Position numbers and translations under genes: made by a program. Below are positions 1-5,351 of a stretch of DNA of 8,539 bases, in pieces. The DNA is from Desulfurobacterium sp. GTDB lineage: Bacteria > Aquificota > Aquificia > Desulfurobacteriales > Desulfurobacteriaceae. How positions within the stretch are numbered: position 1 is the stretch's first letter; each line of letters starts with the position of its first letter. Location: positions 1-8,539 of the forward strand of contig JALSLT010000084.1 in the NCBI GenBank assembly GCA_026988135.1. Direction: 5' to 3'. The notes beneath the pieces were generated by a model. That model ran no database searches and had not been told where the DNA came from. It saw nothing but the letters and a program-made list of their open reading frames with translations.

Positions 1-70
1 TATAGGTAATGCCCTTCTTGACCATTTTGATCGTATCTGTCCTGAAGTAAATTTCGATAAACTTAGGTAA
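1..70 (+). CDS. nifK: C-terminal end of a nitrogenase protein, probably MoFe beta subunit NifK (partial)
   Basis: Only the last 22 codons are present, read from base 2 to the TAA at 68-70; base 1 belongs to the preceding codon. The peptide ends in VNFDKLR and contains ALLDHFDRI. As I recall the family, NifK proteins end in an amphipathic helix of the type LLxxLDxx followed by a short tail of the type YSFDLVR, and the fragment fits that layout. Its position directly before nifE also matches the common order nifH-D-K-E-N. The fragment is too short to assign from its residues alone; the neighbourhood carries much of the weight. NifK with NifD forms the MoFe protein, and the beta subunit shares ligation of the P-cluster. 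Confidence 0.6.
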   Translation, partial: IGNALLDHFDRICPEVNFDKLR

Positions 71-73
71 TTC

Positions 74-89
74 AGGGGCTTTTGCCCCT
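74..89 (+). terminator. G/C hairpin between nifK and nifE (leaky terminator or processing/stabiliser stem)
   Basis: A perfect 6-bp stem AGGGGC/GCCCCT closes a TTTT loop four bases after the nifK stop codon. It is followed by TACTTTCC and not by a run of T, so it does not look like a full rho-independent terminator. A stem at this place could protect the 3' end of the upstream message or reduce read-through into nifE. The stem is read directly from the sequence; the role is inference. Confidence 0.5.
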
Positions 90-100
90 TACTTTCCTGC

Positions 101-104
101 GGGG
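101..104 (+). promoter_or_regulatory. Ribosome binding site that favours the nifE ATG at 113
   Basis: GGGG lies eight bases before the ATG at 113 but only two bases before the in-frame GTG at 107. The normal spacing makes 113 the better start, shortening the protein by two residues. Confidence 0.55.
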
Positions 105-112
105 ATGTGAAG

Positions 113-1411
113 ATGAGAGAGAAAATTGGGATGAAAGTTCTTTCAAAGAAACCGCTTCCTGGAAAAGCGGCGGGTGGTTGTGCTTTTGATGGTGCTAAAA
201 TAACACTTGTTCCTATAACAGATGCTGCGCATCTGTTTCATGGTTGCATAGGTTGTGCTGCTAACGGGTTTGAAGGAAGAAAATCAAAAAGTTCCGGAAG
301 TGACCTTTATGTAAAGGCGTTTTCTACGGACATTTCAAATGAAGAGATAGTGTTTGGCTCGGAAGGGAAACTTATAGATGCGATAGAGTATATTTATTAC
401 AACTATTCTCCAAGAGCTATTTTTGTTTACAACACATGTGTTCCTGCAATTACCGGAGATAATATCGGAAAAGTTTGTGAAATTGAAAGAGATAAGTTAG
501 GCATACCTGTTATACCTGTTGATTCTCCCGGGTTTGCAGGTGCTAAAAACTTTGGGACCAGAATAGCTGCAAAAACTCTTTTTGACTATCTGATAGGCGC
601 ACGGGAGCCGGAGTTTACAACTCCCTTTGATATTAACCTTATAGGTGAATTTAATGTGGCCGGAGATTTATTCAATATTTTGCCTCTTTTTAAAAAGTGT
701 GGAATTAGGGTTTTGTCATCTATTACAGGGGATGGTAGAGTAAAGGAAATAGCAACAGCTCACAGAGCGAAGCTAAATGTTGTTTTCTGTTCTCAGGCGA
801 TGATAAATCTTGCGGAGGATATGGAAGAGAAATACGGCATTCCGTTTATTCAAGTTTCTTTTTATGGAAAGACACCTATTGAAAATTCACTTAGAAAGAT
901 AGCGGTTGCTTTTAAAAATGAAAGTTTAATGAAAAAAGTTGAAAAAGTTATTGAAGAGGAAAATAGAAGAATAGCACCGGAACTAAAAAGATTGAGAACT
1001 GTTTTGAAAGGGAAAAAAGCGGTTCTTTATACAGGGGGTCATAAAAGTTGGTCGGGTATAGAGCTTTTAAAAGACCTAGGCCTTAAGGTTGTTTTAAGTA
1101 GTGGAAGAAAAAGTACTGCCGAAGAGAGAGAAGAGATAAAAAAATTAATTGGAAAAGAGAGACTCGTAGGACAGATTGGAGCAAGAAAACTTCATAAACT
1201 TCTTATTGAATTTGGTGCAGATGTTCTTATTGCCGGTGGAAGAAATATGTATCCATCTTTGAAGTCAAAGATTCCCTACCTTCATATAAATCAGGAGCGG
1301 TTTTACGCCTACGCAGGTTATGACGGTTTAATGGATTTTGGAAGGCAACTTGAAATAACTATAACTTCACCTGTTTGGAATTATCTGAAAGAGAAACCTT
1401 ATTGGTTATAA
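113..1411 (+). CDS. nifE: Nitrogenase FeMo cofactor scaffold protein NifE
   Basis: NifE forms the E2N2 complex with NifN, the cytoplasmic scaffold where the NifB-derived iron-sulfur precursor is matured to FeMo-co before transfer to NifDK. From ATG 113 the protein is 432 residues, somewhat short for the family. Family signatures in order are PGKAAGGCAFDGA (about 17-28), DAAHLFHGCIGCAANG (37-52), YNTCVPAITGDN (106-117) and DSPGFAGAKNFGTR (137-150). Cys23, Cys48 and Cys109 match the three NifE ligands of the permanent [4Fe-4S] cluster (Cys37, Cys62 and Cys124 in Azotobacter), and Cys226 in NVVFCSQAM matches the cysteine thought to hold the precursor cluster. An additional Cys45 sits where many relatives have Pro. 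A GTG at 107 is a possible alternative start. The next gene begins 10 bases after the stop, consistent with one operon. Confidence 0.95.
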   Translation: MREKIGMKVLSKKPLPGKAAGGCAFDGAKITLVPITDAAHLFHGCIGCAANGFEGRKSKSSGSDLYVKAFSTDISNEEIVFGSEGKLIDAIEYIYYNYSPRAIFVYNTCVPAITGDNIGKVCEIERDKLGIPVIPVDSPGFAGAKNFGTRIAAKTLFDYLIGAREPEFTTPFDINLIGEFNVAGDLFNILPLFKKCGIRVLSSITGDGRVKEIATAHRAKLNVVFCSQAMINLAEDMEEKYGIPFIQVSFYGKTPIENSLRKIAVAFKNESLMKKVEKVIEEENRRIAPELKRLRTVLKGKKAVLYTGGHKSWSGIELLKDLGLKVVLSSGRKSTAEEREEIKKLIGKERLVGQIGARKLHKLLIEFGADVLIAGGRNMYPSLKSKIPYLHINQERFYAYAGYDGLMDFGRQLEITITSPVWNYLKEKPYWL

Positions 1412-1421
1412 GGAGGTAAAA

Positions 1422-1814
1422 ATGAAAGTTGCAGTTCCTTCAAAATGGGAAACTCTTAAGTCTCAATTTTTTGAAAAGTTTGGCTTTTCGCCGTGCTATT
1501 TAATATTTGATACTGAGAAAAAAGAGAAGGTTTCGGTGATTTTTTACTCTCCGTGTGAAGTTGGGAAATTAAAAGGGAGAGAGAGAATAGAGCATCTTGC
1601 AAAAAAAGAAATTGATGCTGTTCTTGTAGATCACGTGGCCACTGCTGGTTACAAATATATGAAATCTTTAGGGATAACTCCGTATGAAGTTAAGGGAGTA
1701 AAAACCGTTGGAGAAGCTCTTGAAAAGTTTATGAATGGCGAGTTGAAAGAAGCCCAACCTCATGATTGCGGAACTTCGGAATGTGTTTCTGTGTGGGGAG
1801 AGAACAATGGCTGA
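1422..1814 (+). CDS. NifX/NifB-type dinitrogenase iron-molybdenum cofactor-binding domain protein
   Basis: This 130-residue protein is a single domain of the dinitrogenase iron-molybdenum cofactor family (NifX, NafY and the NifB C-terminal domain). It opens with MKVAVPS, has a central strand-helix IDAVLVDHVATAGYKYMKSLGI (about 65-86) and ends the fold with VGEALEKFMNGEL (96-108). These are usual for proteins that bind FeMo-co or its precursor. It has four cysteines (25, 45, 116, 121); the last two form a C-terminal CGTSEC motif that could bind an iron-sulfur cluster, which is inference. An AGGAGG ribosome site stands in the gap after nifE, and the last eight bases overlap the start of nifN, suggesting translational coupling. 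Its position between nifE and nifN implies a role with the E2N2 scaffold. It differs clearly from the second NifX-like gene after nifN, so I give no gene symbol. Confidence 0.82.
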   Translation: MKVAVPSKWETLKSQFFEKFGFSPCYLIFDTEKKEKVSVIFYSPCEVGKLKGRERIEHLAKKEIDAVLVDHVATAGYKYMKSLGITPYEVKGVKTVGEALEKFMNGELKEAQPHDCGTSECVSVWGENNG

Positions 1815-3156
1815 AGTTGTTTTTAGTGATAAACCTTTAACTATTAATTCACTAAAGAAAAGTCCCTCTATTGGTGCAGCTATTTGCTGTTACGGTTTTA
1901 AAGGGATTATGGCTGTTGTTCACGGAGCACAAGGGTGCTCTGCATATCCTAAAACGATACTTATAGAGCATTTTAAAGAACCGGTTCCGATAACAAATAC
2001 GGCTTTACAGGAAACAGATGTTGTTTTCGGTCCCGATTCTGTTAAATCGGCTATTCTTAACCTGCTTAGAAGTGATCCGTCTCCGGAGATGATAGCTATT
2101 TTAACATCAGCAATGGTAGAGTGTCGGGGAGATGATATTGAAGGCTCTATAAAAAGCTTTAAGTTGGAAAATCCTGAGTTTGCAACCTTTCCTATTTTCC
2201 ATGTTTCTACTCCGGATTTTGATGGAGGTTTACAGCTCGGTTTTGAAAAAGCTTTATGTTCAATTGTTAGTAATTTTGTGAAAGAGATAGAGGAAAAAAA
2301 GGAGAATCTAATAACTCTTTTATGTGGAGTGTCTCTTACTCCGGGAGATGTTGAAGAGATAAAAAGCTTTATAAAATCCTTCGGATTTGATGTGATTGCT
2401 ATTCCCGATTTAGCCGATTCCCTTATCGGTCGGTTTTATTCTGGAATTTACTATCCTTATACTGTTGGTGGGACGACAGTTGAGGATATTAAAATGGCGG
2501 GAAGTTCTTCTCTTACAATAGCTGTTGGTGCTTCGACTATTTCGGCTGCAAAACTTCTAAATGAGAAAACCGGAGTTCCTCTCAAATATTTTCCATCACT
2601 TTCAACCTATAAAGAGGTAGATAGACTTGTAGAGCTTCTTTATTCAATAAGAGGATTTGTTCCCGAACAAATCAAAAGAGATAGAGAGATTATGCAAGAT
2701 ACTCTTGCGGATACTCACTTCTACCTTAATAGAAAAAGATTTGCTGTTGCTGCAATTCCCGAAGTTGTTTACACGATAAGCGATTTTATAAGTTCTGTAG
2801 GTGGGGAAGTCGTTGCTGCACTTGCTTCGGAGAATAAAGAGGAGTTAAATGAGACTTTTGCGAAAAAAGTGTTTATCGGTGATATGGAGGATTTTCAGAT
2901 TTTATGTAAAGAAACAGAACCTCATATCATTTTTGGTTCCAGCCATCTTCATCTTATGGAAGAGGAGCTTGGTATTCCGCTTATCAGGTGTGACTTCCCT
3001 ATCTATGACAGGGTTGGGTATTCGTTAAAAAGAAAGGTTTGTTACAGGGGAATAACTGAGTTTCTATTTGATGTTTCAAACGAAATTTTATCTCATTACA
3101 TAGAAAAACCGTTTGTTGTGAAAGGGGGAAGAGATGAGAGTGGCTCTCTGCAGTAA
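1807..3156 (+). CDS. nifN: Nitrogenase FeMo cofactor scaffold protein NifN
   Basis: This is the partner of NifE in the cytoplasmic FeMo-co assembly scaffold. From ATG 1807 it is 449 residues, the usual size. Recognisable segments are NSLKKSPSIGAAICCYG (14-30), AVVHGAQGCSAY (36-47), EHFKEPVPITNTALQETDVVFG (in the 50s to 70s), and near the C-terminus GIPLIRCDFPIYDRVG then YRGITEFLFDVSNEIL. Cys44 in GAQGCSAY matches the NifN ligand of the bridging [4Fe-4S] cluster, at the same residue number as in Azotobacter. The ATG at 1807 is preferred because GGGGAGAG lies a few bases upstream and the resulting N-terminus fits the family. An in-frame ATG at 1762 would add 15 residues that look like read-through of the previous gene. 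It overlaps the previous gene by 8 bases and the following nifX by 23 bases. Confidence 0.94.
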   Translation: MAEVVFSDKPLTINSLKKSPSIGAAICCYGFKGIMAVVHGAQGCSAYPKTILIEHFKEPVPITNTALQETDVVFGPDSVKSAILNLLRSDPSPEMIAILTSAMVECRGDDIEGSIKSFKLENPEFATFPIFHVSTPDFDGGLQLGFEKALCSIVSNFVKEIEEKKENLITLLCGVSLTPGDVEEIKSFIKSFGFDVIAIPDLADSLIGRFYSGIYYPYTVGGTTVEDIKMAGSSSLTIAVGASTISAAKLLNEKTGVPLKYFPSLSTYKEVDRLVELLYSIRGFVPEQIKRDREIMQDTLADTHFYLNRKRFAVAAIPEVVYTISDFISSVGGEVVAALASENKEELNETFAKKVFIGDMEDFQILCKETEPHIIFGSSHLHLMEEELGIPLIRCDFPIYDRVGYSLKRKVCYRGITEFLFDVSNEILSHYIEKPFVVKGGRDESGSLQ

Positions 3157-3505
3157 AAGTATGGAGCTTGTTGACGGTAATTTTAATAAAGCTCGCTACT
3201 TTATGATTTACGATGTTAGTATGTCCGGAGTGAAGTTTGTTGAAGTTAGGGAACCTGAAAAGATAGGTGTGATGCTGGATTCTGACGAAATAGATGAAAG
3301 AATAGATGCTATTTCCGATTGCAAGATGGTGTTCTGTTCCAATATCCCAAGGACTTCAAAAGCAAGGCTTTTAAGCAGGGGAGTTTTTACTGTCTGGATG
3401 AGAAAAGAGAGGGAGATAGGAGAAATGCTTGAAGAGTTGGTAGAGCATATGAGAGTCAATCCCCCGCCGATGATAAGAAAAATTCTTGAAGAAGAAAAAG
3501 TTTGA
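3134..3505 (+). CDS. nifX: FeMo cofactor carrier protein NifX
   Basis: The product is a 123-residue cytoplasmic protein of the NifX/NafY family, which binds the NifB product or other cofactor intermediates and hands them to NifEN. The fold signature is visible: an opening strand MRVALCS, the GNFNKARYFMIYDVS segment (15-29), a helix-strand with DERIDAISDCKMVFCSNI (54-71), and LLSRGVFTVWM (79-89). The C-terminal NPPPMIRKIL (109-118) resembles the proline-tryptophan tail usual in NifX, here with Met in place of Trp. The gene starts 23 bases inside the end of nifN, with GGGGGAAGAG as ribosome site, so the two are probably translationally coupled. The position directly after nifN is the common one for nifX. 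Confidence 0.87.
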   Translation: MRVALCSKSMELVDGNFNKARYFMIYDVSMSGVKFVEVREPEKIGVMLDSDEIDERIDAISDCKMVFCSNIPRTSKARLLSRGVFTVWMRKEREIGEMLEELVEHMRVNPPPMIRKILEEEKV

Positions 3506-3512
3506 ACTTTTT
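3495..3512 (+). repeat. Inverted repeat spanning the nifX stop codon
   Basis: AAAAAGTT at 3495-3502 and AACTTTTT at 3505-3512 are perfect 8-base reverse complements separated by only two bases. The centre is the TGA stop of nifX. The loop is too tight for a good RNA hairpin unless inner pairs open, so a DNA operator ahead of nifI1 is possible, but AT-rich chance symmetry is also plausible. Confidence 0.35.
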
Positions 3513-3527
3513 GACTATACAAAGATG

Positions 3528-3533
3528 AGGAGG
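3528..3533 (+). promoter_or_regulatory. Shine-Dalgarno that favours the nifI1 ATG at 3543
   Basis: A full AGGAGG is followed by three in-frame ATGs at 3537, 3543 and 3549. The gaps are 3, 9 and 15 bases, so 3543 has the best spacing and gives the family-like N-terminus MKMVKAVIRREK. Confidence 0.6.
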
Positions 3534-3542
3534 TAGATGAAG

Positions 3543-3860
3543 ATGAAGATGGTAAAGGCTGTTATCAGAAGAGAGAAGGAGAGTGCCGTAATGTTTGCTC
3601 TTGAGGCGGCAGGTTTTCCTGCAGCAACAAAGATTCCCGTTCATGGAAGGGGAAAACAGAAAGGGCTTATTGCCGAAGGTGTTGTTTATGATGAGCTCCC
3701 GAAACTTATGGTAATGATTGTTGTAAGTGATGGTGATGTGGAAAAGGTGTGTGACATTATCATGGAAAAGGCAAAAACCGGAAAGCCCGGTGATGGAAAG
3801 ATTTTTGTAGCTCCTGTTGATTCTGTTTATACAGTTAGCACTAAAAAGAAAGAGCTTTAA
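3543..3860 (+). CDS. nifI1: Nitrogenase-regulating PII-family protein NifI1
   Basis: NifI1 is a PII-like protein that, with NifI2, binds the MoFe protein and blocks electron transfer from NifH when 2-oxoglutarate is low and ammonium is available. Start 3543 gives 105 residues, close to the family norm. The PII core is evident: strand MVKAVIRR, helix, GFPAATKIPVHGRGKQKG (25-41) at the beginning of the T-loop, VVYDELPKLMVMIVV (47-61), and the nucleotide-binding B-loop TGKPGDGKIF (79-88) followed by PVDSVYTVST. The compact T-loop with GRGKQKG and YDELPK is typical of NifI1 and differs from GlnB/GlnK, whose T-loop carries the uridylylated Tyr51 region. It follows nifX by 37 bases and precedes nifI2 by 15. 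In methanogens and clostridia this pair normally lies between nifH and nifD, so the location here is unusual. Confidence 0.92.
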   Translation: MKMVKAVIRREKESAVMFALEAAGFPAATKIPVHGRGKQKGLIAEGVVYDELPKLMVMIVVSDGDVEKVCDIIMEKAKTGKPGDGKIFVAPVDSVYTVSTKKKEL

Positions 3861-3875
3861 ATTCGGGGGTAGAAG

Positions 3876-4328
3876 ATGAAAGAGGTTATAGCTGTAATAC
3901 GTTCTGGATATGCTGCACAGACAAAAAGAGCCCTTGAAGAGGCAGGTTATCCTGGGATGACATTGATTCCCGTTGAAGGAAGAGGGAAGCAGGGTGGTTT
4001 AACTTGTGATATGTTGGATGTTGATCCTTATCTTGCTGATGAGGAAGGAAAGGTATCGGCAACATATTGTACTGCTGCAAAGCATCTTGTCCCTACAGAT
4101 CCAAAATATGCATTAGAGTCTGATAGTGCGATAACAAGACCTGTTCCATGGCTTCCGAAAAAACTTATTTCGGTGGTTGTTCCTACAGAAGCAGATGCGG
4201 AAAAGGTGGCAGCTGCAATTATGAATGCTAATTATACCGGGAAGATGGGGGATGGAAAGATTTTTATCTGTCCACTTGAAGATGTGATACAGATAAGAAC
4301 AGGGAAAAAAGGCGAAGAAGCTGTTTAA
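3876..4328 (+). CDS. nifI2: Nitrogenase-regulating PII-family protein NifI2
   Basis: This is the partner of NifI1 in post-translational, ammonium- and 2-oxoglutarate-dependent control of nitrogenase. The 150-residue product keeps the PII frame: MKEVIAVIRSG, GYPGMTLIPVEGRGKQGG (24-41), WLPKKLISVVVP (92-103) and the B-loop TGKMGDGKIF (121-130), followed by PLEDVIQIRTG. Between GRGKQGG and WLPKK lies a stretch of about fifty residues that expands the T-loop and includes CDMLDVDPYL and a second cysteine in ATYCTAAKH. NifI2 proteins are known for a longer T-loop than NifI1, but this one appears long even for the group, judged from memory. It shares clear nucleotide and protein similarity with the adjacent nifI1, indicating an old tandem duplication. 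A GGGGGT ribosome site lies upstream. Confidence 0.92.
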   Translation: MKEVIAVIRSGYAAQTKRALEEAGYPGMTLIPVEGRGKQGGLTCDMLDVDPYLADEEGKVSATYCTAAKHLVPTDPKYALESDSAITRPVPWLPKKLISVVVPTEADAEKVAAAIMNANYTGKMGDGKIFICPLEDVIQIRTGKKGEEAV

Positions 4329-4331
4329 ACG

Positions 4332-4351
4332 AGGGGGGGTATTTTCCCCCT
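4332..4351 (+). terminator. G-run/C-run hairpin after nifI2 (attenuator-like)
   Basis: Seven G (4333-4339) and five C (4346-4350) flank a TATTTT loop, giving at least a 5-bp all-GC stem, extendable by A/T at the outer end. The sequence GAATTTTT follows. It lies within the 47-base gap between nifI2 and fdxB and looks like a weak or leaky terminator. The structure is seen; partial termination is inferred. Confidence 0.55.
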
Positions 4352-4375
4352 GAATTTTTCAATCGGGAGGTAAAA

Positions 4376-4633
4376 ATGGCTATTGCGGCGACAAAATCGG
4401 GTGGAGAATGGGTTCAAAAGTTTATAGTTGACCTTGATCAGGATGAGTGTATGGGATGTGCAAGATGTTATAAGGCGTGTCCTGCTGAAGTCTTTGAGCC
4501 CTTTTTTATAGAGGATAACGAAGATGATGATCCGAGGACGGTTATGTCTATAACTAACGATGGAGATTGTAGAGGGTGCGGAACATGCGAAAAGGTATGT
4601 CCAAAAAACTGTATGACTCTTGAAGAGGTGTAA
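4376..4633 (+). CDS. fdxB: Nif-specific 2x[4Fe-4S] ferredoxin III (FdxB type)
   Basis: The product is an 85-residue soluble ferredoxin, likely an electron carrier for nitrogenase or for cofactor assembly. It has two complete [4Fe-4S] motifs: Cys25-x2-Cys28-x2-Cys31-x3-Cys35-Pro and Cys65-x2-Cys68-x2-Cys71-x3-Cys75-Pro, with an extra Cys79 in CPKNC. The N-terminal TKSGGEW, the acidic linker IEDNEDDDPRTVMSI between the clusters, and the CPKNC ending are hallmarks of the nif-specific ferredoxin III group, which distinguishes it from ordinary 2[4Fe-4S] ferredoxins. GGGAGG precedes the ATG by a normal distance. The gene lies downstream of the hairpin after nifI2 and only two bases before the next gene. 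Such ferredoxins commonly sit near nifX in diazotrophs. Which reductase feeds it cannot be told from here. Confidence 0.9.
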   Translation: MAIAATKSGGEWVQKFIVDLDQDECMGCARCYKACPAEVFEPFFIEDNEDDDPRTVMSITNDGDCRGCGTCEKVCPKNCMTLEEV

Positions 4634-4635
4634 AC

Positions 4636-5019
4636 ATGGATTTTGAAACCGTAACCGAAAAAGAGATAGAAAAACTTCTAAAAGGGGAAGTCGAGCCGGA
4701 AATTTTTGTTTGTGCGGGTAAGTTTTATTCTTTTAAGGGAAAACTTGGAAAAGCTGAAAGCTATCTTGAAAAAGCTTTAAAACTTTTTCTTCAAAATTGG
4801 GATAGAAACTCTATTTCTGATATCTCTTCACTTTCTTTTGAAGAAGATGAAGTGAAATTTTTTCAGGGAGTTAGAGAGCTTGCTATTGTAAAAATGAAAC
4901 TTGGAAAGTTTATAGAAAGTATTGTTTATATGAATAAAGTTTTGGATTTGGATCCGGATGATAGAGTGATAAAAAGACTTAAAAGAAAACTTGAAAGCTT
5001 AACGGGAGTGACCGTTTAA
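4636..5019 (+). CDS. Small TPR-like helical protein of the nif operon, function unknown
   Basis: I do not recognise this 127-residue protein as any named Nif family. It is predicted soluble and mostly helical. Two segments look like degenerate tetratricopeptide repeats: about 21-54, with the core GKFYSFKGKLGKAESYLEKA, and about 82-113, with LAIVKMKLGKFIESIVYMNK followed by VLDLDPDD, the usual TPR end. An acidic loop, FEEDEVKF, lies between them. There is a single cysteine (26). The start follows the fdxB stop by two bases and uses GAGG inside the fdxB end; nifZ follows 10 bases after its stop. This tight packing between two nif genes strongly suggests a role in nitrogenase maturation or regulation, perhaps as a protein-binding adaptor or chaperone, which is inference. 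Confidence 0.78.
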   Translation: MDFETVTEKEIEKLLKGEVEPEIFVCAGKFYSFKGKLGKAESYLEKALKLFLQNWDRNSISDISSLSFEEDEVKFFQGVRELAIVKMKLGKFIESIVYMNKVLDLDPDDRVIKRLKRKLESLTGVTV

Positions 5020-5029
5020 GGAGGTTTTT

Positions 5030-5302
5030 ATGGAGAGGGATCCTTATGATATATTGTCTATCCTTGTCGCTTTTTCCCCCGGAGATAAAGTTAAGTTTTT
5101 AAAGGATATTAAAAATGATGGAACCTATCCGGGGATGAAGAGGGGTGAGCTTATTGTGAAAGAAGGGGCGGCAGGACAGGTGATAAGGTTTTTGGGTTAT
5201 GCTCCTGTATTTGGTGATGATATGTTTGAAGTTGTCGTTGAAGAGAGTGGGTCGATTGTAGTTTGCAGAGCTTGCGAGCTTGAAAGGTTGGATGATGAAT
5301 AA
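5030..5302 (+). CDS. nifZ: NifZ-family nitrogenase maturation protein
   Basis: NifZ assists formation of the second P-cluster of the MoFe protein in model diazotrophs. This 90-residue protein carries the NifZ domain: FSPGDKVKFLKDIKNDGTYPGM (15-36), ELIVKEGAAGQVIRFLG (40-56), and FEVVVEESGSIVVCRACELERL (66-87). The FxPGDxV start and NDGTYPG motif are the family's clearest marks. Two cysteines, 79 and 82, form a CRAC motif near the end. The product is shorter than proteobacterial NifZ, consisting of little more than the core domain. An AAGGAGG ribosome site overlaps the stop of the preceding gene, so the two are co-transcribed. It appears to be the last gene with an evident nif function in the operon; no clear terminator follows it. 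Confidence 0.9.
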   Translation: MERDPYDILSILVAFSPGDKVKFLKDIKNDGTYPGMKRGELIVKEGAAGQVIRFLGYAPVFGDDMFEVVVEESGSIVVCRACELERLDDE

Positions 5303-5317
5303 ATTTCTCTGTTAGGT

Positions 5318-5323
5318 TATAAT
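5318..5323 (+). promoter_or_regulatory. Candidate -10 element ahead of the TetR gene
   Basis: TATAAT, a perfect sigma-70 type -10 hexamer, lies 28 bases before the TTG start at 5352. The hexamer 17 bases further upstream is ATGAAT, so no convincing -35 accompanies it. In an AT-rich genome a chance match is possible. Confidence 0.4.
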
Positions 5324-5328
5324 AAACA

Positions 5329-5348
5329 AAAATCCTGATGGAGATTTT
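5329..5348 (+). promoter_or_regulatory. Short inverted repeat between the -10 and the TetR start
   Basis: AAAATC (5329-5334) and GATTTT (5343-5348) are reverse complements around an 8-base spacer that contains the GGAG ribosome site. It could be an autoregulatory operator for the TetR protein or a weak hairpin masking the ribosome site. It is short and AT-rich, so support is weak. Confidence 0.25.
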
Positions 5349-5351
5349 CAT

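Noticed and set aside
1762..1806. Upstream in-frame ATG for nifN adding 15 residues
   Set aside because: The extra residues lie wholly inside the preceding gene, look unlike any NifN N-terminus, and the ATG at 1807 has its own GGGGAGAG ribosome site.
3208..3522. Minus-strand open frame of 104 codons opposite nifX
   Set aside because: Its Ser/Ile/Leu-rich composition is the usual shadow of a Lys/Glu-rich gene on the other strand; it overlaps nifX fully and has no motif.
3511..3536. TTGACT followed by TATAC as a promoter for nifI1
   Set aside because: The TATAC lies only a few bases after TTGACT, far from the 16-18 base spacing needed, and the proper -10 position falls on the ribosome site.
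3543..4328. Assigning the two PII genes as glnB/glnK
   Set aside because: Both have the GRGKQ(K/G)G T-loop opening and lack the GlnB-type Tyr51 region; their place in the nif operon and the long T-loop of the second fit NifI1/NifI2.
4333..4339. G7 tract as a phase-variable switch
   Set aside because: It is intergenic and forms one arm of a hairpin; slippage would not alter a reading frame, and a single sequence gives no sign of variation.
1..5302. Sigma-54 (-24/-12) promoters typical of proteobacterial nif genes
   Set aside because: I looked in the intergenic gaps for TGGCAC-N5-TTGCA type sites and saw none; partial matches lie only inside coding regions with wrong spacing.
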